Under the pieces are notes generated by a model. It had not been told where the DNA came from. It worked only from the letters and a program-made list of their open reading frames with translations, and did not search any database. Of a stretch of 10,303 bases of DNA, positions 1-6,516 are shown in pieces. The DNA comes from Gammaproteobacteria bacterium. Its GTDB lineage: Bacteria > Pseudomonadota > Gammaproteobacteria > Steroidobacterales > Steroidobacteraceae. Location: NCBI GenBank assembly GCA_030043215.1, contig JASHYG010000396.1, positions 1 through 10,303 of the forward strand, in the 5' to 3' direction. Numbering within the stretch: position 1 is the first letter of the stretch; each line of letters starts with the position of its first letter. The translations under genes were made by a program, and so were the position numbers.

Positions 1-801
1 TTCGCGACCGAGTGGTTCACCTTCCAGACCGTCTTCCAGGGCTTTCACCTCTCCTCGCTCGGCGGCCGCTTGACGCTCTCGCTCGCGGGCGCCGGGCTCG
101 CCATCACCGCAGCCGTGGCGCTCGCAACGTTCATCAAGGCATTCGGCATCGGCCTGCTGGGGGACGGGCACGGGCCGCGCTCCGCGCGTGTCGGTCCCGG
201 CTACGACCTTGCCGTGCTGGCGCTGGGCATCGCCGTGCTCGCGGCGGCGGTGGGGCTGCCCGTATGGCTCGCCGGGCTCGATGCGGCGGACGTCGCCCAC
301 TTTGGGGTCCATGCGGCCCGGCAGATGTCGAGCGGCTGGCTGCTCGTCCCGCTCACCGACACGTTCGCGTTCATCTCGCCGTCGAAGCTCGTCATCGCGA
401 TGCCCCTGCTCGCGATCTTCCCGCTGCTGCTGCTGCTCAACCTGCGCCGGCACGGCGTACGGCACGCGCCCGTGTGGTATGGCGGCCTGCAGGAAGACCC
501 CCAACGCTCGGCGACGACGACGCTCACCTTCGCGAATGCCATGCGAACGTTCTACAGCTTCATCTACCGGCCGACTCTCGACACGGCGCACGAGCACCGC
601 GCGGTGACGTACTTCATACGCAAGCTGCAGTTCGAGCACGATATCGCCGACGTATTCGGCCCGACCCTGTTCCAGCCCGTCCGGCGCGCCGTATGGAGGC
701 TCGCCGGCCGGCTCCGGGCGCTGCAATCCGGCGATCTCAATTTCTATCTGGCCTTGCTCGGCGTACTGCTCGTCGTCATCCTCGCGCTGACGCTGCGTTG
801 A
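1..801 (+). CDS. hyfB: HyfB-like proton antiporter-type membrane subunit (C-terminal part, first copy)
   Basis: This gene is open at the left edge; 266 codons are visible, ending in TGA. The visible start (FATEWFTFQ) lines up with FASEWLTLQ at residues 404-412 of the full-length HyfB-like protein at 6513-8654. About 400 residues are therefore missing upstream, and the whole protein would be near 670 residues, the usual HyfB size. Visible features are hydrophobic helices near residues 24-53, 69-92 and 128-148, a membrane lysine (K46, in FIKAFG) matching K449 of the paralogue, and a long polar stretch (about 150-245). A final hydrophobic anchor follows at 247-265. The tail with PVWYGG corresponds to EAHWDGG in the paralogue and is typical of HyfB/HycC rather than the shorter HyfD or HyfF. 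The inferred role is one of three ion-translocating antiporter-like subunits of the membrane arm. It is separated from hyfC by 144 bases, unlike the tightly packed genes that follow. The family assignment is firm; the exact subunit name is less so. Confidence 0.88.
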   Translation, partial: FATEWFTFQTVFQGFHLSSLGGRLTLSLAGAGLAITAAVALATFIKAFGIGLLGDGHGPRSARVGPGYDLAVLALGIAVLAAAVGLPVWLAGLDAADVAHFGVHAARQMSSGWLLVPLTDTFAFISPSKLVIAMPLLAIFPLLLLLNLRRHGVRHAPVWYGGLQEDPQRSATTTLTFANAMRTFYSFIYRPTLDTAHEHRAVTYFIRKLQFEHDIADVFGPTLFQPVRRAVWRLAGRLRALQSGDLNFYLALLGVLLVVILALTLR

Positions 802-823
802 CTCCGAAGTCGCGCCCGGACGC

Positions 824-850
824 TTGTCACCGGCCTGCGCATTGTCTAAT
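824..850 (+). promoter_or_regulatory. Possible sigma70-type promoter upstream of the hyfC-like gene
   Basis: In the gap after the first hyfB-like gene, TTGTCA (824-829, five of six matches to TTGACA) is followed 15 bases later by TCTAAT (845-850, five of six matches to TATAAT). A 17-base spacing is also possible using TAATCT at 847-852, a poorer match. The element sits in a locally AT-richer patch of otherwise GC-rich DNA and lies about 95 bases before the hyfC start. The 15-base spacer is short, so this is a candidate only. It might give the downstream genes their own transcription start. Confidence 0.3.
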
Positions 851-909
851 CTACTGCCGGGAGATGGCTTCCTCCTAAGAACTGCCGCGACGGCTAATGA
901 CGCCTACCT

Positions 910-932
910 CGCCCGTTGGACGTTGACGGGCG
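910..932 (+). promoter_or_regulatory. Stem-loop immediately upstream of the hyfC ribosome binding site
   Basis: CGCCCGT (910-916) is the exact reverse complement of ACGGGCG (926-932), giving a 7-bp GC-rich stem around a 9-base loop. G-U pairs could extend it inward. It ends two bases before the GAGGAG Shine-Dalgarno sequence at 935-940. It could affect ribosome access or mRNA stability for hyfC, but a 7-bp stem arises easily by chance in GC-rich DNA. It has no T-run, so it does not look like a terminator. Confidence 0.3.
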
Positions 933-945
933 CCGAGGAGCGGCC

Positions 946-1896
946 ATGGCATTCCGGATCCTCTGCAACGCGCTGCAGTTGCTCGTGGTGCTCGCGCTCT
1001 CGCCGCTCATCAGCGGAGTGCTGAGCCGTCTCAAAGAGATCGTCCAGTCGAAGCGCGGCCCCAGCATCTTCCAGCCGTACCGGGATCTCTGGAAGCTGTT
1101 CCACAAGGACGAGGTGGTCTCGAGCCAGAGCTCCTGGATCTTCCGGGTGACGCCCTACGTCGTCTTCGTCGCGCCCGCGTTCGTGGTGCTGCTCATCCCG
1201 GTGCTCACCTCCTATCCGCTCTATCTCGCCTTCATGGCCGACATGGTGGGGGTCGGATTCATCCTCGCCCTCGGCGGCTTCTTTGCGATCCTGGGAGCGG
1301 TCGACCCCGCCAACCCCTACGGGCCGATGGGCGCAAGCCGCACCCGGATGGTCGGCTTCCTCGCCGAGCCGGTCTTCGTGATCGTCTTCTTCACGGTCTC
1401 CTACGTGGCAGGCTCCACGATCCCATACATCGTGCAGGCGCAATGGGTCGTCTCGCCCGAGAGCTTTCTCGCGCCGGCGCACATCCTGCTGCTCGCCGCG
1501 TTCCTGATGCTCATCCTGGCGGAAGGCGGCCGCATACCGGTCGACAGCCCGACGGGGCACTTCGAGCTCGCCATGATCGACGAGTCCAAATCGCTCGAAT
1601 ACTCCGGCCGCGGCGCGGCGCTCATCAAGTGGAGCGGGCACGTGAAGCTCATGGTGCTCATGTGCGTGTTCCTCAATGTCCTGGTCACCCCCTGGGGACT
1701 CGCCGCCCGGCAGCGGTTCCTCGAGGTGCTGCTCGCCATCCCGCTCGTCGCGCTCAAGATCCTGATCCTCATCCTGGTGCTCGTCGTCATCGAGTCCTCG
1801 CTCGCGAAGCTGCGCCTGTTCCGCATCAGCGAGTTCCTGGGCGCGGCGTTCATCACTTGCGTCGCGGCCATGATCACCCGGGCCTTTGCCTCATGA
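946..1896 (+). CDS. hyfC: HyfC-like membrane connector subunit (NuoH/HycD family)
   Basis: A 316-residue membrane protein, matching the size of HyfC (about 315) and HycD. The start at ATG 946 is supported by GAGGAG at 935-940, five bases upstream; an in-frame start further upstream lacks such a site. NuoH/HyfC hallmarks are visible: KRGPSIFQPYRDLWKLF at 36-52, GASR at 129-132, FLAEP at 138-142, and a long acidic loop from about 191 to 213. That loop keeps E193, R196, P198, D200, H205, E207 and E213, in the order AE-GR-P-D-PT-H-EL. In this family the subunit anchors the peripheral arm to the membrane. Its acidic loop carries the coupling signal to the pump subunits, and in complex I it forms part of the quinone chamber. 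Several hydrophobic helices fill the rest. Its stop codon overlaps an ATG that opens a 7-codon frame leading into hyfE. Family membership is clear; involvement with hydrogen is doubtful given the HyfG sequence. Confidence 0.94.
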   Translation: MAFRILCNALQLLVVLALSPLISGVLSRLKEIVQSKRGPSIFQPYRDLWKLFHKDEVVSSQSSWIFRVTPYVVFVAPAFVVLLIPVLTSYPLYLAFMADMVGVGFILALGGFFAILGAVDPANPYGPMGASRTRMVGFLAEPVFVIVFFTVSYVAGSTIPYIVQAQWVVSPESFLAPAHILLLAAFLMLILAEGGRIPVDSPTGHFELAMIDESKSLEYSGRGAALIKWSGHVKLMVLMCVFLNVLVTPWGLAARQRFLEVLLAIPLVALKILILILVLVVIESSLAKLRLFRISEFLGAAFITCVAAMITRAFAS

Positions 1897-1916
1897 TGCG
1901 GACGCGGCAGCGGTGA
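1893..1916 (+). other. Seven-codon mini-ORF bridging hyfC and hyfE (possible coupling relay)
   Basis: ATG at 1893-1895 overlaps the hyfC stop (ATGA) and opens the frame MMRTRQR, ending in TGA at 1914-1916. That TGA overlaps the GTG start of hyfE at 1913-1915 (GTGA). A terminating ribosome could restart on the mini-frame and again on hyfE, stepping one base back each time. The peptide itself probably has no function. The same layout occurs between hyfG and hyfI. Whether it is translated cannot be told from sequence. Confidence 0.35.
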
Positions 1917-2614
1917 GTATCCCCGGCTCCACGCTCGGAGCTCTCAATGCGCTCGCCGGAGGGCTGTTCCTGCTCACCGCGTTCGCGATGGTCGCCACGC
2001 GGCAGACGCGCGGGTGCCTGCTCCTGTTCATCTACCAGTCGCTGCTGCTCGCGGCATCGGCCTTCCTGCTCGCGGGCGAGTATGGGTCATCGCACTTGGT
2101 CGGGGTCGGCGTGGTGAACCTGATCTCCAAGCCCATCGTCGTTCCCCTGATCCTGCGGCGGACCCTGTCGTCGGAGATCTACACGCGGCGCGAGATCGAC
2201 CAGGCGCTCAATATTCCGGCCTCCCTCACGATCGCGCTCGCGCTCGCCGTCTTCTCGTACTTCCTCGCCATTCCGATCCTCAACTCGGTGGCGCCGGAGT
2301 TCCGCAGCGCCAACGTACCGATCGGACTCGCCGGACTGCTGCTCGGAGCGTACACGCTCGCCGTGCGCCGCGAGGCCGTGCCCATGCTGATCGGCATTCT
2401 CGCCATGGAGAACGGCGCCTTCTTCGCGGGCATCTCCCTCTCGCGCGAGCTGCCCCTCATCGTCGAGCTTGCGATCGCCTCCGACGGCCTCATCCTCGTC
2501 TTCGTCACGGGCGTGCTCGTGAGAACCATCCAGCGCCGGATCGGATCCACGCGCGTGGGCGAGCTCGCCTCGCTCAAGGAAGATCAGGCGCTGCGGCGCC
2601 AGGGGGTCACGTGA
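1913..2614 (+). CDS. hyfE: HyfE-like membrane subunit (NuoK-like C-terminal half)
   Basis: A 233-residue hydrophobic protein (E. coli HyfE is about 216). I chose GTG 1913 because it overlaps the stop of the bridging mini-frame and follows the hyfC stop by 16 bases; a TTG at 1886 in the same frame would overlap hyfC. No strong Shine-Dalgarno sequence precedes it, so the start is somewhat uncertain. The N-terminal half has hydrophobic helices at about 8-28, 35-55 and 62-82. The C-terminal half (about 135-207) resembles NuoK, with membrane glutamates E166 (in LAMENGAF) and E185 (in PLIVELA), which in NuoK-type subunits belong to the proton path. A charged C-terminal tail (208-233) should be cytoplasmic. 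The inferred role is in the membrane arm, between the HyfC connector and the first pump subunit. Its stop codon overlaps the hyfF start (GTGA at 2611-2614). Confidence 0.9.
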   Translation: MSIPGSTLGALNALAGGLFLLTAFAMVATRQTRGCLLLFIYQSLLLAASAFLLAGEYGSSHLVGVGVVNLISKPIVVPLILRRTLSSEIYTRREIDQALNIPASLTIALALAVFSYFLAIPILNSVAPEFRSANVPIGLAGLLLGAYTLAVRREAVPMLIGILAMENGAFFAGISLSRELPLIVELAIASDGLILVFVTGVLVRTIQRRIGSTRVGELASLKEDQALRRQGVT

Positions 2615-4119
2615 TCTTGCTCGCCATGCTCGGCTCGGCGCTGCTCGCGGCCGCATTGAGCGCGGCGATACCGGCGCGGCGCGCAGCGCAAGCGGTGACC
2701 GTGGCGAGCTCCCTCGCCATCCTCGCTCTCGCCGTCCTCGCCGCTCTGCGCGTGGCGTCCGGCGCCATCCTCACCGTCGCCGCATTCTCCCTGTCCGTCG
2801 ACGGCCTGAGCATGCTGATCATTCTGCTGATCGCGCTCGTCGGCGCGACCGCGGCCGTCTACTCCTGGGGCTACATGGAGCGCACCTCGGCACACGAGCC
2901 CGGCCGGCTCCGCGTGTACTACGCCAATTACAACGTGTTCGTGTTCGCCATGCTCGCGATCCCCATGGTCGCCGAGTCCACGCTGGTGTGGATATTCGTC
3001 GAGCTCACGACACTCTCCTCCGCGCTCCTCGTGAGCTTCGAGAACACTCGCGAGGCGCTCGAGGCCGCCTGGAAGTACGTCACCCTGTCCCTGATGGGAG
3101 CCGGGATCGCCCTCCTCGGATTCCTCCTGCTATTCGCGGCGTTGCAAGCCGGAGGGGGGAGCTCCTACACCTGGGGCGGGCTGCTCGCCGCTGCGCCGCG
3201 CATGCCGCCCGCCCTGCTCAAGACCGCCTTCCTGCTCATCGTGGTGGGCTTCGGCACCAAGGTCGGGCTCGTGCCCCTGCACACCTGGCTCCCGGACGCC
3301 CACAGCCAGGCGCCCTCGCCCGTTTGCGCGCTGCTCTCCGGAATCGAGACCACGAGCGTGCTCTACGTCATCCTGCGCTTGCTGCCGGTGCTCCAGGCGA
3401 GTCCCGCTTCGGCGGTCGCCGAGTGGATGCCCGTCTTCGGTCTCATCTCCGTCGGCGTGGCCGCGTTCCTGCTGCTGCAGGTCCGCGACTACAAGCGGCT
3501 GTTCGCCTTCTCGACCGTCGAGCACATGGGCATCATTCTTTTTGCGGCAGGACTCGGGAGCGGGGCCGCGCACTACGGCGCGATGTACCAAGTCGTTTGC
3601 CACGCGGTGACCAAATCGTTCTGCTTCTTCGCGGCGGGCGCCGCGGTGCTCACGGTCAGCACGCGGGAGATCGCCTCGGTGCGGGACCTCATCCGCACCT
3701 CTCCCGCAGCCGCGGCGAGCCTCCTCCTCGGCGGGCTCGCCATTGCCGGAGCGCCGCCCCTTGCGGTCTTCCTGAGCGAGTTCTCCATCTTGAGGGCCGG
3801 CCTCGCCGAAGGCCGCTACGTCCTCGTCGGCCTGCTCGCCGTGTTCATCGCCATCGCCTTCTTCGGCGTACTGCTGCACGTCAATCGAATGGTGTTCGGC
3901 GTCGCCGCGGAGCCGGCCGCGCAAGCCGCAGACGGATCGGCTGCCGCGGCCGTACCGCCGGGCGCGGCGCATGCCGCCGCCGTGGCCGGCGCTCCGCTGC
4001 CGCTCACCTGCCTCACGATCCTCATCCTCGCGGGCGCGCTGGTCGTCGCATTGGGTTTCTATCTGCCTGCATCGCTCGATGAGCTGATGCGCATGGCGTC
4101 AGGCATCTTGCAGAGATGA
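2611..4119 (+). CDS. hyfF: HyfF-like antiporter-type membrane subunit (NuoN/NuoM family)
   Basis: A 502-residue polytopic membrane protein (E. coli HyfF is about 526). GTG 2611 is preceded by AGGGGG at 2601-2606 and overlaps the hyfE stop. The antiporter-family core runs from about residue 65 to 430. It has a membrane glutamate E131 (IFVELTTLSSALL), K204 and K217 in TM7 (GFGTKVGLVPLHTWLPDAH), H305 (STVEHMGII) and K335 (HAVTKSFCFF). These are the residues that move protons in complex I pump subunits, and all are kept. An alanine-rich, low-complexity loop (about 431-460) separates the last two hydrophobic segments and probably carries no specific function. The protein is expected to translocate H+ or Na+ in the membrane arm. 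Its stop codon overlaps the hyfG start (ATGA at 4116-4119). The family call is secure; the ion is unknown. Confidence 0.94.
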   Translation: MILLAMLGSALLAAALSAAIPARRAAQAVTVASSLAILALAVLAALRVASGAILTVAAFSLSVDGLSMLIILLIALVGATAAVYSWGYMERTSAHEPGRLRVYYANYNVFVFAMLAIPMVAESTLVWIFVELTTLSSALLVSFENTREALEAAWKYVTLSLMGAGIALLGFLLLFAALQAGGGSSYTWGGLLAAAPRMPPALLKTAFLLIVVGFGTKVGLVPLHTWLPDAHSQAPSPVCALLSGIETTSVLYVILRLLPVLQASPASAVAEWMPVFGLISVGVAAFLLLQVRDYKRLFAFSTVEHMGIILFAAGLGSGAAHYGAMYQVVCHAVTKSFCFFAAGAAVLTVSTREIASVRDLIRTSPAAAASLLLGGLAIAGAPPLAVFLSEFSILRAGLAEGRYVLVGLLAVFIAIAFFGVLLHVNRMVFGVAAEPAAQAADGSAAAAVPPGAAHAAAVAGAPLPLTCLTILILAGALVVALGFYLPASLDELMRMASGILQR

Positions 4120-5711
4120 CCGCCATGGAAGCTGCCGCCACCGTTGCAAGCATTCCCGAGGAGTGGTCCACGCGGATCGACGTCCACCAGGACAGGCAGG
4201 GTCGCCGGTACGAGGTCGAATGCCGCCCGGACACGCTGCAGGACCTCTGCGCGTGGATCGTCCAGACGCTCGACTACAGCTTCGCCGGACTGGTGGTCGA
4301 GCAGCAATCGGGCGAGTGGTCGCTGCGCTATCTGTTTCACGCGGCCGACGCCCGATCCGGGCGCATCGACGTGCTGCTGCGGCAGCCGCTCTCGCAGGTG
4401 CATTTCCCGAGCATCAGCGGCTCGCTCTACGCCGCGGACTGGCACGAGCGCGAGGCGGAAGACCTCTTCGAGATCGCCTTCGACGGACATCCGCGGCTCG
4501 GAGATTTCATCCTGCACGACGATGCGTGGCAGGAAGGGCTTGCGCCGATGCGCAAGGATTTCAACGGGCGTGAGCCGCCGGCGCTCAGGGCCCCGAATCC
4601 CAACTGGCGTCCCGACCGGATCGTCCATGCGCCCGGCGTGTTCGGCATGCCGATCGGCCCCGTCTATTCGAGCACGGCGGAGTCCGCGCACTTCCTGCTC
4701 GAGACCGTCGGTGAGGACGTGATCCGCGTCGTGCCCCGGTTCTTCTACAAATACCGCGCGGTGGAGAAGATCGCGGAAGGACGCCCTGCGGAGGACGCCC
4801 TGCTCCTCGCGGAGCGTTTCAACGGCATCACGGCGTTCGCGCATGGGCTCGCGTTCGCGCAGGCGCTCGAGGCGATCGGCGGCATCGAGGTTCCGCAGAG
4901 GGCGCTCGCGCTGCGCGTGCTCCTCGCCGAGCTCGAGCGCCTGCGGCACCACACGGGCGCGATCCAGGAGATCTGCGAGTCCACCGCGCTCGTGGTGGCC
5001 GCAAGCCAGGCGGCGATACTGGAGGAGGAGCTGCTCCGCCTGTCGGGCGAGCTCACCGGGCACCGGTATCTCTATGGACTCCTCGCCTGCGGCGGATTGA
5101 GCCGGGATCTCGACGACGCGGCGCTCCGCGCAGCGACCGTCCGGGCGCGCGGCATCCTGCAGCAGCTGCAGGCGCTCGAGAAGAGGCTCGTGAGGACGAG
5201 CAGCTTCCTCGATCGGCTGGAGCAGGTGGGAATCGTCACGGAGGAGGAGGCGCGGGCCTGCGGCGTGGTCGGACCGATCGCGCGCGCCTCGGGCCTGGCG
5301 CGCGACCTGAGAGTAGCGCTGCCGTACTGCGGCTATGGGGGTTACGGCTTCGAGGTCCCGAAGGAAGCCGAGGGGGACGGCTACGCGCGGCTGCGGATCC
5401 TCTGCGCCGAGGCGCGGCAGTCCGTACGAATCATGGAGCAGGCGCTCGCAAGTCTGCCGGCAGGGCCGGTGCGCGCGGCGGACATCCGGCCTTGCGCCGG
5501 CGCGGCGCTCGGCTGGACGGAGGCTCCGGTCGGCGCGGCGTTTCACTGGCTGCGGGTGGACTCGCGCGGCGCCGTGGTGCGCTATCGAATCATCCCGCCG
5601 TCGTTCGCCAACTGGCACGTGTTCCACTTGGCCGCCGAGGCGTTCGCGTTCCAGGACTTCCCGATCATTCTCGCGAGCTTCGGGCTCTCCGTCGCGGAGA
5701 ACGACCGATGA
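4116..5711 (+). CDS. hyfG: HyfG-like NuoC-NuoD fusion lacking the NiFe-site cysteines
   Basis: A 531-residue soluble protein (HyfG and HycE are about 555-570). The start at ATG 4116 overlaps the hyfF stop; a second ATG at 4125 is also possible. Residues about 15-150 form a NuoC-like domain, with the signature WHEREAEDLFEIAFDGHP at 109-126 and MRKDF at 145-149. Residues about 180-531 form a NuoD/hydrogenase large-subunit domain. The L1 motif, normally ERVCGICGFAH, reads ERFNGITAFAH at 233-243, so both cysteines are replaced (N236, T239). The L2 motif, normally DPCxxCxxR, reads GLSVAENDR at 523-531 (S525, E528), and the protein stops there with no cleavable C-terminal extension. No NiFe centre can be held in the known way. 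Within the complex it should sit on HyfI and HyfC at the site where substrate is reduced or oxidised. This pattern matches Ehr (hydrogenase-related) complexes. The actual substrate is unknown; a quinone-like or other acceptor is only a guess. Confidence 0.92.
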   Translation: MTAMEAAATVASIPEEWSTRIDVHQDRQGRRYEVECRPDTLQDLCAWIVQTLDYSFAGLVVEQQSGEWSLRYLFHAADARSGRIDVLLRQPLSQVHFPSISGSLYAADWHEREAEDLFEIAFDGHPRLGDFILHDDAWQEGLAPMRKDFNGREPPALRAPNPNWRPDRIVHAPGVFGMPIGPVYSSTAESAHFLLETVGEDVIRVVPRFFYKYRAVEKIAEGRPAEDALLLAERFNGITAFAHGLAFAQALEAIGGIEVPQRALALRVLLAELERLRHHTGAIQEICESTALVVAASQAAILEEELLRLSGELTGHRYLYGLLACGGLSRDLDDAALRAATVRARGILQQLQALEKRLVRTSSFLDRLEQVGIVTEEEARACGVVGPIARASGLARDLRVALPYCGYGGYGFEVPKEAEGDGYARLRILCAEARQSVRIMEQALASLPAGPVRAADIRPCAGAALGWTEAPVGAAFHWLRVDSRGAVVRYRIIPPSFANWHVFHLAAEAFAFQDFPIILASFGLSVAENDR

Positions 5712-5725
5712 GCAAGCCGTCATGA
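5708..5725 (+). other. Five-codon mini-ORF bridging hyfG and the hyfI fusion (possible coupling relay)
   Basis: ATG at 5708-5710 overlaps the hyfG stop (ATGA) and has GGAGA at 5696-5700, seven bases upstream. It reads MSKPS and stops at TGA 5723-5725, which overlaps the hyfI start ATG at 5722-5724 (ATGA). The hyfI ATG has no close ribosome binding site of its own, so reinitiation from this mini-frame would explain its translation. An alternative is that a base has been lost or gained here and the true hyfI start is 5708. However, the N-terminus read from 5722 already looks like a normal family start. Confidence 0.4.
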
Positions 5726-6516
5726 CCCAGTGGGTCCTCAGCGGACTCGCGGCGCGCGTGCGAACCACGCGCTATCCGGCGCGGCAGGACCAGAGCCCCG
5801 GCGTGAGCCCGGGGTTCCCCGTGGGACGCGCGCTCGCCGACGGCGATCGGGGCGCGGTGGTGGAGCGCTGCCCGACCGGTGCTCTCACGCGGCGCGACCG
5901 GCGCATCTGGGTCGATCCCCGCCGGTGCGTGCACTGTTACCGCTGCGCCCGCGGAGACGACGCCTTGGAGTGGCAGCAGGGCTACGAGTGGGCGGCCGTC
6001 GCGACGTCGCGGCCGGCGGGAGAGGAGCGCACGCCGCCGCTGAGTTCCGCGTTTGCGCGCTCCCTGCACGTGCGCGTCGTCGACGCCGGGGACTGCGGCG
6101 CTTGCCTTCACGAGGTCAAGCAGCTCGCCAACCCCTATTACAACGCGCACCGGCTCGGATTCTTCTTCACCCCGACCCCGCGCCACGCCGACATTCTCAT
6201 CGTGGTCGGCCCGGGCACCGACCAGATGCGGACGGCGCTCGAGAAGGCGTACACGGCGCTGCCCACGCCGAGGAGAGTCATCGCGGTAGGCGCCTGTGCG
6301 CTGTCGGGAAGCGTTTTCGGTCCGAGCTTCGCATGCAGCGACGGGGTGAGGTCGATCATCCCCGTCGATATCGAGGTGCCCGGCGGCCCGCCTCCGCCGT
6401 TCGCGATCCTGCACGCCTTGCTCGTTGCGACGGGCCGGGCTCAGCCTGCCGGCTGGGCCGCCGGCACGCAATGGGCTGCTCGTCCGGGACCGGCGGCCGA
6501 GGAGTCCGGCGCATGA
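5722..6516 (+). CDS. hyfI: Ferredoxin-HyfI fusion: NuoB-like small subunit with an incomplete proximal cluster
   Basis: A 264-residue protein fusing two parts that are separate genes (hyfH and hyfI) in E. coli. The N-terminal part (about 1-100) opens like HyfH/HycF proteins (TTRYP at 15-19). It keeps four cysteines, C50 (RCPTGAL) and C69/C72/C75 (RCVHCYRC), enough for one [4Fe-4S] cluster; the other cluster of a two-cluster ferredoxin is lost. The C-terminal part (about 114-235) is NuoB/HycG-like: DAGDCGACLHEV (C125, C128), RHADILIVVGP, AVGACALSG (C192), and VPGGPPPP where the family has VPGCPPRP. The fourth ligand of the proximal cluster is therefore glycine (G222); C205 lies nearby and might substitute. 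The role is electron transfer between a soluble donor and the HyfG site. The start at ATG 5722 overlaps the stop of a 5-codon frame. The C-terminus (about 240-264) is a low-complexity tail. The stop overlaps hyfB (ATGA at 6513-6516). Confidence 0.9.
   Translation: MTQWVLSGLAARVRTTRYPARQDQSPGVSPGFPVGRALADGDRGAVVERCPTGALTRRDRRIWVDPRRCVHCYRCARGDDALEWQQGYEWAAVATSRPAGEERTPPLSSAFARSLHVRVVDAGDCGACLHEVKQLANPYYNAHRLGFFFTPTPRHADILIVVGPGTDQMRTALEKAYTALPTPRRVIAVGACALSGSVFGPSFACSDGVRSIIPVDIEVPGGPPPPFAILHALLVATGRAQPAGWAAGTQWAARPGPAAEESGA

Noticed and set aside
2014..2610. Upstream extension of the hyfF frame over hyfE
   Set aside because: The translation is Arg/Pro-rich without membrane helices, whereas GTG 2611 has a ribosome binding site and begins the expected hydrophobic N-terminus.
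3903..3990. Alanine-rich region of hyfF as a repeat or inserted element
   Set aside because: It is a low-complexity loop in frame, with no repeat unit or flanking duplication visible.
4059..5768. Long open frame on the - strand (569 codons) opposite hyfG
   Set aside because: It lies antisense to a well-supported gene, is rich in Arg, Ala and Glu, and matches no family; this is common in GC-rich DNA.
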